Positions 35,357-47,758 of a DNA stretch of 64,000 nt are shown here, in pieces. The DNA is from Cranoglanis bouderius (taxonomy: Eukaryota; Chordata; Actinopteri; Siluriformes; Cranoglanididae). Both the position numbers and the translations under genes were made by a program. Location: NCBI GenBank assembly GCA_023630585.1, contig CM042552.1:3720001-3784000 (forward strand), read 5' to 3'. Position 1 is the first letter of the stretch, and every line of letters starts with the position of its first letter. The notes under the pieces were generated by a model. The model saw nothing but the letters and a program-made list of their open reading frames with translations, was not told the origin of the DNA and ran no database searches.

Positions 35357-38300
35357 CCCTGCTGTATAATGGTGTTACAACACAGTAGTGATTGTGGTAA
35401 CCTGTGTTATAAACAAGTCTGAGATAAGAGAATGGTTCCTCTGTTGAGAAACATAATCAGATAACACAAACAATGAGGCGTCACCTTGACAACAAGCATG
35501 CCAACATCCTGATCCATGGGAACTTTGCCCTCATACTTGGTGCTTCCGAACACTGGATTGTTATCGTTCTCATCCGAGAGGGTGATGTTCACGTTGGCCG
35601 TCGTGCTGTGGGTGGAGGGGGGGTTCTCTCTCGCCTCGATCTGTTTTACAAAGAAAAACAGATCTTTAAGTCAGTGCCTGTGGTTTGCACATTCTCAACC
35701 TTTTATCACAATAAGTGTAAAAAAAAATAAGGATTTGAGGACACTGGGGTCACACTTTCTTCCAATATACTGTTTTGTAACAACTAATCCCTCTTTCCAT
35801 ACTTTCTCTTCGAAATATTTACATGAATTTCAGAATTTCTTAGTATTTACTTACCCCCCCCCCCACAAGTTCACGTAAAACCTTTGCGATCCATGTTAGA
35901 GCAAATCCATCAGAGTGTCGTCTGAACACGCACTTCAGTGGAAGTGATTGGAAATCACAATTTTGTTTACATTTATAAAGTGACCTAGAAATAGTTCAGA
36001 ATCCTGAATACTGAATGTTTTTAATACAGTATCTCACAAAAGTGAGTACACCCCTCACATTTTTGTAAATATTTTATTATATCTTTTCATGGGACAACAC
36101 TGAAGAAATGACACTTTGCTACAATGTAAAGTAGTGAGTGTACAGCTTGTATAACAGTGGAAATTTGCTGTCCCCTCAAAATAACTCAACACACGGCCAT
36201 TAATGTCTAAACTGCTGGCAACAAAAGTGAGTACACCCCTAAGTGAAAATGTCCAAATCGGGCCCAATTAGCCATTTTCCCTCCCCGGTGTCATGTGACT
36301 CGTTAGTGTTACAAGGTCTCAGGTGTGAATGGGGAGCAGTTGTGTTAAGTTTGGTGTTATCGCTCTCACACTCTCTCATACTGGTCACTGGAAGTTCAAC
36401 ATGGCACCTCATGGCAAAGAACTCTCTGAGGATCTGAAAAAAAGAATTGTTGCTCTACATAAAGATGGCCTAGGCTATAAGAAGATTGCCAACACCCTGA
36501 AACTGAGCTGCAGCATGGTGGCCAAGACCATACAGCAGTTTAACAGGACAGGTTCCACTCAGAACAGGCCTCGCCATGGTCGACCAAAGAAGTTGAGTGC
36601 ACGTGCTCAGCATCATATCCAGAGGTTGGCTTTGCAGAATAGACGTATGACTGCTGCCAGCATTGCTGCAGAGGTTGAAAGGGTGGGGGGTCAGCCTGTC
36701 AGTGCTCAGACCATACGCCACACACTGCATCAAATTGGTCTGCATGGCTGTCATCCCAGAAGGAAGCCTCTTCTAAAGATGATGCACAAGAAAGCCCGCA
36801 AACAGTTTGCTGAAGACAGGCAGACTAAGGACATGAATTACTGGAACCATGTCCTGTGGTCTGATGAGCCCAAGATAAATTTATTTGGTTCAGATGGTGT
36901 CAAGCGTGCGTGGTGGCAACCAGGTGAGGAGTACAAAGACAAGTGCGTCTTGCCTACAGTCAAGCATGGTGGTGGTAGTGTCATGGTCTGGGGCTGCATG
37001 AGTGCTGCCGGCACTGGGGAGCTAATGCCAACATGTACTGTGACATACTGAAGCAGAGCATGATCCCCTCCCTTCGGAAACTGGGCCACAGGGCAGTATT
37101 CCAACATGATAACGACCCCAAACGGGGCGCAAAGAGTGCAAGGTCTCTAACATCCACCAGCTCTGTGACGTCGTCATGGAGGAGTGGAAGAGGACTCCAG
37201 TGGCAACCTGTGAAGCTCTGGTGAACTCCATGCCCAACAGGGTTAAGGCAGTGCTGGAAAATAATGGTGGCCACACAAAATATTGACACTTTGGGCCCAA
37301 TTTGGACATTTTCACTTAGGGGTGTACTCACTTTTGTTGTCAGCGGTTTAGACATTAATGGCTGTGTGTTGAGTTATTTTGAGGGGACAGCAAATTTCCA
37401 CTGTTATACAAGCTGTACACTCACTACTTTACATTGTAGCAAAGTGTCTTTTCATCAGTGTTGTCCCATGAAAAGATATAATAAATTATTTACAAAAATG
37501 TGAGGGGTGTGCTCACTTTTGTGAGATACTGTACTTTCTTTGTTTTACATTTTTCAAAAATGTAATAAATTTCCTGTTTATTTCCAGTTTTGAATGGGGA
37601 AAAAATGCGGTGTCAGACTTTTGGACCATGCTGTATCTATTTTTCACATTTAAGGATAATAGTGAAGACATCAGACATGAATGACAAATGTGTAATCTGT
37701 CTATTGGAATCAGTGTGTTATTTGTGTGTGTGAGTGAATTTTGCTCTACACTTCTCTACACTTGGGGCGGCTGTGACTCAGGTGGTAGGGCGGGATGTCC
37801 TCTAACCACAGGGCTGGCGGTTTGATCCCCAACCCCTCCACACCGAACCCCAAGTTGCTCCCGATGGCAGGCAAGCGCCTTGCATTGTAGCTCTGCTGCC
37901 AGTGGTGTGTGAGTGTCTGAGTGTGTGAATGAGAAACAGTGTAAAGCGCTTTGTAGAACTGCTAAGGCTAAAAGGCACTATAAAAGTGCAGACCATTTAC
38001 CATTTACTTCTACGGTCAAGAGAAAGGGCGAAAATTTACTGTATAAAATTAACATTACACACAATTATTACAATATTCCACTCAATGTATCTTCTAAAAA
38101 AAAAGGAATTATCAGAAACAAATTTTTTTGTTTGTTTGCTTTTCTTTACATTTCTCTGGTGTCTATTAACGTTAATCTGGATAAATTTGAAAACACATCT
38201 TTTTCTCTACGTCTGGGCCTTCCGTCCACACTGAGACAGCGTTTTTGTCCAGCGACAGTGGTGTTGTAGTGTGGACTGAGAAAACGAAGATATTCAAAAA

Positions 38301-40348
38301 CAACGACGTATTTTTTAGTCATGTGATGTAGTCACGTGACCCATTCAAAACAAACAAGATGGTGGATGATGTTCTACTGCAGTTGTTGTGCCTCCTATCC
38401 AGTTTGATAGCGTTCAAGATTAAACATTAATGTCACATTGTACAACACTCAGATCGCATTTTTAAATAAACGCCGGATGGAAATGACGCAGGCCAAAGCT
38501 TCTTACGTTTTTACCAATTACCAATATTTTTGGAGCTTTCTGTATGTCTCTATGAATTCTGTCTTTGTAATGAAATGTATTGATTTATAAGACCTTTAAT
38601 TCTAGGCTACATTGGCATATGTTACCTGAAAAGCAAAGCCCCGGGTGGTTTCTCTGTCCAGCTCGGTGGACGTCTTCACCCGGATGGATCCGTCTGGACT
38701 GATGGAGAAAGGAGCTGTATCTGGAACAAGCCTCAACGTTCCCACAAAACCTCCCTAAGGATCAGAAGAATCCATTTAAAAAAAAATGAATTCACACATT
38801 CGATGTTGTGTAAATGCTGGATGTTCTACAACTTCTATCTATTTTTGGAAAGTTTATTTAAAGCTCACAAACCTGATCCAGGTCTGTGACTTTGGCCTGA
38901 AGAACAAAATGATCTCGGGGGGAATTTTCCGGTATAACTGCATTGTAGTCGCTCTGGTCAAACTCCGGTGCATTATCATCCACATCCTCGATGGAGACGA
39001 ACACAATAGCATTGGCGGTTTTGGTGCTGTCGTCCTGCTGAGCTGCCTGAAACACACACACACACGCGCGTTTGTCTTACTATCCTCGTGAGGACCTTCC
39101 ATTGACATAGTTATTAATGCAGCTAATTAATGCTGTACTACATCTAAATCTAACCCCAGCCTTAAGCTATTTTACAGTTTATCTACAAAACCAGATTTTC
39201 ATGTTCATTTAATGATGTTTACAGATTAAAACCCCATTATAACACCATTATAACCCCATTATAATGCCATTATAACCCCATTATAACTCCATTATAACCC
39301 CATTATAACATGCAACCTTTATTATAACAACTGAGTTTAAATCCTTGTTGTTTTCTGGGTGGAACAGATGAAACATGTATCTCTACTTTGTCATGTAGCT
39401 CTAGATTTTCTACAAAACAGAATTCCATCTGCATTTAATGGTGTTTTCTTTATTAGCAAGCACAAAAGTTAGCATTTGTGTGCCTGACTTGTCATCTCAG
39501 TTTTACTTTAAGTTTAACCCTCTACTGCATTATTTATTACATTTACATAAAAATGTTTTTTTTTTTTTAAATGTATTTTTATTACTTGATATAGTTTAAG
39601 TAATAAAAATATGATAAAAAATGTGAAAGATTTTTTTAGGGGGGTAGTTGGTAAATCGTTGCCGTACGGCAACAATGTAAAATGGTGGAAAGGATCGTAT
39701 AGTCACAGATAACACAAAACATAAGTATCTTTTTAATTCTTTCTCTTGAATTCTTCACTCTTTCTCTTGAAACATAAAGTTGAGAAAATAAGGTGCAATT
39801 GCAAAATGTCTGAAATTACAACAGTTTTTCTTACTTTGAATGTGAAAAAATGTAAAGATACTATTTCAGAAGCCTAATGTCTTTTTTTTTTTTGCTATGT
39901 AGGCCTGTTTAAATTCATGAATGCACATACGACAGTTCCATTATCGCATGTTGTTGCCATATGGCAACAATTACATTTTACCATTTAACAGAATACTCAA
40001 AATATATAAACTTGTTTAAATGACAAAAAATAAATGTTAACTTATCTCAGATAGCATTTAAATTGTTTCCTTTAGTAGTTCCTGGTAGTTTTGTATTATT
40101 ATTGTTATAATTTTGTTTTATATCGTTATGTATTAATATTATTTTAGTGTATCAGAACAACTGAAGATAAATTAATTGTTGCCATATGGCAACACCATGC
40201 AGTAAAGGGTTAAGGCATGAAAAGTTCAAACAGGTTCAAACTCTGATGCAGTTCACCATGAGCCGTTGAGAGTGAGTGGAAATCTGGAAAGCAGCTCTCA
40301 CACAACCTACGACCAAAAATACTGACATTTCACAGAGCTGAAATAGGA

Positions 40349-40406
<58 letters not shown>

Positions 40407-43400
40407 TCAGAGTGTTCAGGCGATGAGAAATAGAAGCAACGGGGACACAAAGACTGGAAGAAAAAGAAGAAATGAATACCAAGAGACCTGCAAAAGTTCA
40501 CATTTATATGATATTTTTTCATTAATAATGTAACATAATAATGTGCATCATACACTTTTTGACCATTTTGTGACCATTACTTGTAATAACCCATTAATTA
40601 TCTCATTACCCAAACTATTGTATTGTTGATTTGACTGTTTCAAAATAAGGGGGTGCAAACTTTTATACTCAATTGTGTATGATTTATATTGTATGAATTC
40701 GTTGGAGAAACTCCACCTGTATTTGGAGTGTGATGGTTTCTATTTCCTCTCTGTCCAACGCCGTTGTCACCGAGATGATCCCGGTGTTCTGGTCGATGCT
40801 GAAGTTGGGCTGATATTTATTTGGAGTGACTGGGAAGAGCACGAAAAACAAAACACTTCACAGAACATAGAAATTAAACCAAAATAATAAGACCTGAAGA
40901 AACTAAATCAGACTGAATATTAGTTATTACTCAGCTGCACTATAACGGACAATAACATGTCCAGTACATTTAGGAACAACGACAAAAACGTTTTAATGCA
41001 ATTTGACAGAAAGTAGTTTCACATGATTATATATTATAAGCCTTTAAAGCTCTTAATAAGACAACAAGTTAAAACATGGATGGGATTTTTTAATGTATCA
41101 GAAAAAATCAAATATCTACAGTTCAGCTTAGCTCAAACTTTTGCACCTCCTATGGTTTTATGAATTAAAAAAACAAACAAAAAAGTACATTTGCATTCAG
41201 CCAGTTTTGCAGAAGGTCTCAGTAAAATTTCCCGGCCAACTATATCTCACAAAAAGACCTTAAACCAGCTCACAATGTTTGAGCATTGGAAAAATAAGAT
41301 GTGTTTCTTTCTTCACACTGTGAAGAAACGCATTTCTGACATCCTGTATCCGCAATATATCTTTTTTTTTTTTTTTCACCACTTACAGATATTATCCTAT
41401 ATATCCCATAATTCCTTTTTTCCCCTCTTCCAATCTTTGCAATATTTTCTTCCATATTTAGACCATTACCTGGAACTCTGACGGTATATCAGAAGTAACG
41501 TGAATAATGAATGATTACTAGCCTCTCTACTCTGTTGAAACACACTCTCACAGTGTGATCTTACACTTTCCCTTTGTTTGCCATAAGTTTGCCTGAGGTT
41601 TAATTCTGCTTAAGAGCTTTGAAGCAAGATCTTTGACTAAACTGACTCAAATCCGCCATCCACTTTTTCCAAGCACAAAGATACCTACCAAAGATAGCTC
41701 AATTTAGCCTTAAAAACAACAACAACAACGAATCTGGTAACCCTGCGCTCATCTCCCTAAACACGGTTGTGTTTGATTCCTTAAGAAAGCCAGAAATCGA
41801 TTCTCGGTCACAATTTGACGGTTAACTGTGCTAGCAGAAGTACGTAGCCATATCCAAGCCGTGTACTAAATTACAATTTGCTGCCATGTCAGTTTTTGCA
41901 GGCAAGAGTTGATGAGCAATGAACAAACTGTAGAAGGAAGAAGCGTGTGAGATACTGTACCGGTGATTATGTTGTAAACTACAGTCTGATTTATTCCCAT
42001 GTCTCCATCTTGAGCTTTTATAGCCTCTGGCGTGACTGTTGTGAAGGGTCCGACCTGAGAGTAGAGTCCAGGAAATACTTTATAATGCATGAAGAGAGTA
42101 CTTTTGGGAAAATCCAAACAAAGCACAGAGTAATGCACCCGGACATGTTGCGCTAATGAGAATTCAAGGACGAAATTTGTTTAAATATAATAAAAATGAG
42201 GTCAAATGGAGGAACGTTTAATGGTCCAGCTCAAAAAGACCTCAATTTCTTTATAAAAAAAAATAAAATCTTTTGATGTTAAGTTTGATTTGGACATGTT
42301 CATAAAGGCGTCGTGAGAATCACCCACTTAGGGTTGGGTAACATTTCTGATGTGTGTATTTGAAATATATATATTTGAATTTTGAGAAGACGAAATAAAA
42401 AATATAGTGTGTAATTTACACTGTATCATGATCTATGACGTGGCTAATAAATGCCGGATGTTTGGTCATCAGGTTTTCATTCAGCTATCAAGCTAGATGC
42501 TAAGCTAACAAGTGAAGCTGCTATGATCTGATATGAACTTTAGCTAAAACGTGGGATTAAAAAAGAGCAGCAGGTAAACATTACAGTAGTACATTAGAAA
42601 CCACAGAGACTGTGGAACTGACTGACCCTTCACGGTTTATAGTGCAGACCACAAGTGTAGATTCTAAGCAGTAGCATTAGCTGTCACCCACCAGAACACT
42701 AGCATTACCTTCAACTGAAGAGTCATTAATGATCTGTTACTTTAATACTAAATTAAGTGCAGTACTTAATTTTGACATTGTGGTATTTTGTATTATGTAT
42801 CGAAACACGTTTTGATGTCTTTTTAACCCATTCATGTTTATTCTCAGACAGAAAGTGTAGCACTGCTACTAGAGTTTGGTGCAGAAAGTGTAAGCCATAC
42901 CTGGTTCTCAGGAATGGATGCCTGGTACAGAGCGTGATCGAAATACGGGTTCATGTTGTCAAAGTCTTGGACGGTGATGATGACAGTGGTGGTGTCAAAC
43001 AGGTCCCCAACATCCTGCAGAGAACAGAAAGCGACAGCTGTCCAAATCCAGAACTTTTTTTTTGTAAAGGAACACAACAAAGGTAGAAACAAGTAAAAAC
43101 TTTTTTTTTTTTTTTTTTGAGTAGCAAATTAGTCCACAGTCTTGAAAGTCAAGTCTCTATTCAAGAAAGATAAAACCTGCTTCAGATCTTAAGTAATAAC
43201 AGATGAGTCCAGGGTTGAGTCTCAAGTAAAGACAGATGAGTTCAGGGTTAAGTTCCAAGTAAAGACAGATGAGTTCAGGGTTGAGTCTCAAGTAAAGACA
43301 GATGAGTCCAGGGTTGAGTCTCAAGTAAAGACAGATGAGTCCAGGGTTAAGTTCCAAGTAAAGACAGATGAGTCCAGGGTTGAGTCTCAAGTAAAGACAG

Positions 43401-46400
43401 ATGAGTCCAGGGTTAAGTTCCAAGTAAAGACAGATAAGTCCAGGCTTAAGTGTCAAGTAAAGACAGATGAGTCCAGGGTTAAGTTCCAAGTAAAGACAGA
43501 TGAGTCCAGGGTTAAGTTCCAAGTAAAGACAGATGAGTCCAGGGTTAAGTTCCAAGTAAAGACAGATGGGTCCAAGGTTAAGTGTCAAGTAAAGACAGAT
43601 GAGTCCAGGGTTAAGTGTCAAGTAAAGACAGATGAGTCCAGGGTTAAGTGTCAAGTAAAGACAGATGAGTCCAGGGTTAAGTGTCAAGTAAAGACAGATG
43701 AGTCCAGGGTTAAGTTCCAAGTAAAGACAGATGAGTTCAGGGTTAAGTTCCAAGTAAAGACAGATGAGTCCAGGGTTAAGTGTCAAGTAAAGACAGATGA
43801 GTCCAGGGTTAAGTGTCAAGTAAAGACAGATGAGTCCAGGGTTAAGGTCCAAGTAAAGAGAGATGAGTCCAGGGTTGAGTCTCAAGTAAAGACAGATGAG
43901 TCCAGGGTTGACTCTCAAGTAAAGACAGATGAGTCCAGGGACAAGTTCCAAGTAAAGACAGATGAGTCTAGGGTTAAGTGTCAAGTAAAGACAGATGAGT
44001 CCAGGGTTAAGTGTCAAGTAAAGACAGATGAGTTCAGGGTTAAGTTCCAAGTAAAGACAGATGAGTCCAGGGTTAAGTTCCAAGTAAAGACAGATGAGTC
44101 CAGGGACAAGTTCCAAGTAAAGACAGATGGGTCCAAGGTTAAGTGTCAAGTAAAGACAGATAAGTCCAGGGTTAAGTGTCAAGTAAAGACAGATGAGTCC
44201 AGGGTTAAGTGTCAAGTAAAGACAGATGAGTCCAGGGTTAAGTTCCAAGTAAAGACAGATGAGTCCAGGGTTAAGTGTCAAGTAAAGACAGATGAGTCCA
44301 GGGTTAAGTGTCAAGTAAAGACAGATGAGTCCAGGGTTAAGTGTCAAGTAAAGACAGATGAGTCCAGGGTTAAGTTCCAAGTAAAGACAGATGAGTTCAG
44401 GGTTAAGTGTCAAGTAAAGACAGATGAGTCCAGGGTTAAGTGTCAAGTAAAGACAGATGAGTCCAGGGTTAAGTTCCAAGTAAAGACAGATGAGTCCAGG
44501 GTTGAGTCTCAAGTAAAGACAGATGAGTCCAGGGTTGACTCTCAAGTAAAGACAGATGAGACCAGGGTTAAGTTCCAAGTAAAGACAGATGAGTCCAGGG
44601 TTAAGTGTCAAGTAAAGACAGATGAGTCTAGGGTTAAGTGTCAAGTAAAGACAGATGAGTTCAGGGTTAAGTTCCAAGTAAAGACAGATGAGTCCAGGGT
44701 TAAGTTCCAAGTAAAGACAGACGAGTCCAGGGTCAAGTGTCAAGTAAAGACAGACGAGTCCAGGGTTAAGTTCCAAGTAAAGACAGACGAGTCCAGGGTC
44801 AAGTGTCAAGTAAAGACAGACGAGTTCAGGGTTAAGTTCCAAGTAAAGACAGACGAGTCCAGGGTTAAGTTCCAAGTAAAGACAGATGAGTCTAGGGTTA
44901 AGTGTCAAGTAAAGACAGATGAGTTCAGGGTTAAGTTCCAAGTAAAGACAGATGAGTCCAGGGTTAAGTTCCAAGTAAAGACAGATGAGTCCAGGGTCAA
45001 GTGTCAAGTAAAGACAGATGAGTCCAGGGTTAAGTGTCAAGTAAAGACAGATGAGTCCAGGGTTAAGTGTCAAGTAAAGACAGATGAGTCCAGGGTTAAG
45101 TTCCAAGTAAAGACAGATGAGTTCAGGGTTAAGTTCCAAGTAAAGACAGATGAGTCCAGGGTTAAGTTCCAAGTAAAGACAGATGAGTCCAGGGTTAAGT
45201 TCCAAGTAAAGACAGATGAGTCTAGGGTTAAGTGTCAAGTAAAGACAGATGAGTCCAGGGTTAAGTTCCAAGTAAAGACAGATGAGTCCAGGGTTAAGTT
45301 CCAAGTAAAGACAGATGAGTCCAGGGTTAAGTTCCAAGTAAAGACAGATGAGTCCAGGGTTAAGTGTCAAGTAAAGACAGATGAGTCCAGGGTTAAGTTC
45401 CAAGTAAAGACAGATGAGTCCAGGGTTAAGTTCCAAGTAAAGACAGATGAGTCCAGGGTTAAGTGTCAAGTAAAGACAGATGAGTCCAGGGTTAAGTGTC
45501 AAGTAAAGACAGATGAATCCAAGGCCAAATCCCAAGTAAAGACGGATAATAAATATTCTAATAAACATTCTGTGACGCAATAATAATAAAAAATCTCTGT
45601 AGATGTCAGGAAGTATATTTAATGAAATAACATAGTAAAGTTAAAGAATATTGAATGAATGACATTTCTGTGTTATATAACTAAAAGAGGCCCAAAGTCA
45701 GATCTAGAACAGAGAAATTCAGGTTAAAGTGTCTTGATGTTCGGTTCCATAACAGTTCTTACTTGAGTGAAACATCCCCAGGCCAGTTTTCATTATTGAA
45801 ATGTCTGACAAGCCACAGTTACACAATAAATTAAAAATCTTGTTTTGTTTTTGGAACATATTCACATAAAACTGTCCACATGATTTGAATTGTTGTCACA
45901 GGATCTTTGTGTACTTTATCTGACTACTGAGAGGTACTGTAGTTGTTATATGGTGTAGATAACTGGTTCACAGGGTTAATGTTTACCACAGCTTTCACAG
46001 TGAAGTTGTAGAGGTTGGCAGTGTTGTAGTTCAGCCGACTGCGTATCCTAATGGTCCCATCGTTCCGCACCTCAAACTCAGCCGGAGCTGGAGACTGGAC
46101 AAAAGACCAAAGTAGACCAAGTTCAAACAGCAATGCTAATGTAGCTAACAATAAACGAATACTTGACATGATTGGTTTAATCAGTTATTCAGACTTTTTA
46201 TAAGTAAGGAATTTAAAACTTGAGGTGTGCTGTTATAGCAAAATAATAAACGACACGGTGGTGTGATTCCAGTAGCATCCCAAAGTTGATTCTTTTTGTC
46301 ATGGTTATGCTGAAATCAGCACTGGACTACACTTCCCAGTAGCCCCAGCAGGTCACGTATCAATCAGTGCCTCGTTTCACAGTTATTAGCACCATTATAT

Positions 46401-47594
46401 AAGTTCCTGTTTTTCTACCTCTTATTATCTAGCTTCTGTTGTGCTTGTGGTTGTGTGTTGCCGAGTGTACGTTAGTTCGACTCTTAGTATATGTATTTTT
46501 GCCTTGTGTCTCCAGTTCTGGTCTATGTTTCTAGCTTCACTGTTTTGGTTATCTGTTTGCATGTCCAGAAGTATTTTATTCCTCTTACACCACAGCAACT
46601 TGGAAATTTTAACAATAAAAAAAAAAAAAAAAACGTATTAAATGTCATTTTATCCATTTATATTTACATTTAATGTTGTGGCGCATTCATGAAAAACAAG
46701 TTCGTTCCTTCACCAGCCTTTCACCAGCTTTTCTTGGTTAATAAGTTAATAAGACAAAAATAAACCCACTACAAAATGTAAACTCCTCTGTCCTGAAGAC
46801 TTTCCAGTGTTGGAAAACTTCAAGTTACAAGCTTTACAGTTACAGCGCTGACACTGGAGACATTTTCCATAAATGTTAAAAAGATAAATAAATAAATAAA
46901 AACATATCCTCACAGGAAACCTGACCACATTGACAGTTATATAAAGAGGACTTAATTAACTTCAGAGAAAAAGCCATGATATTATTTTTTGAAATAGAGT
47001 GTGAAGTCTTCCGGGTTCTTTAAACCAGCATTTAATAAATTAACGCCATTGAAACTCACCAGTATGGAATAAGTCACTATGCTGTTTACCGGTGTAACGT
47101 CAGCATCGACTGCTCGCACCTTCAGCACCTGGTAACCCGCTCCTTCCGTCTGAAGAAAAACGTGCGTATTAATTTGTGAACTTTAATCCAATCAGATCTG
47201 ATTAACAGTAAAAGCATCCTTACTGAGATTGGAATGAAATGGCAATAATAAAGCTATATTGATCATTGATATAAAATATGAATAAATAAATAAATAAATA
47301 AATTCACCTCTGACACAGTAGATGTGTATTGTTTCTGCTCAAAAACTGGTGCATTATCATTGATGTCCTCAACTCCAAGGGTCCGAGTGTTCTTAAACTA
47401 TGATCGAAAAAATATATTAAAAAATAAAAATTGTATTAATAAATTATTAAACATTTTAAAACCACATTATTTTTTTGATCAGTAATTTATTTCATATATA
47501 TGTATGTATATATGTATGTATGTATATATATGTATGTATGTATATATATATGTGTGTATATATATGTATGTATGTATATATATGTATGTGTATA

Positions 47595-47660
<66 letters not shown>

Positions 47661-47667
47661 GTATATA

Positions 47668-47758
<91 letters not shown>

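Noticed and set aside
43170..45560. CRISPR-like array
   Set aside because: Units are contiguous 33-bp repeats without unique spacers, in a vertebrate intron.
43157..45580. 807-codon reading on the minus strand as a real Leu-rich repeat protein
   Set aside because: It is the translation of an intronic minisatellite whose unit is a multiple of three; there is no conserved domain and no splice logic, and the opposite strand is also open.
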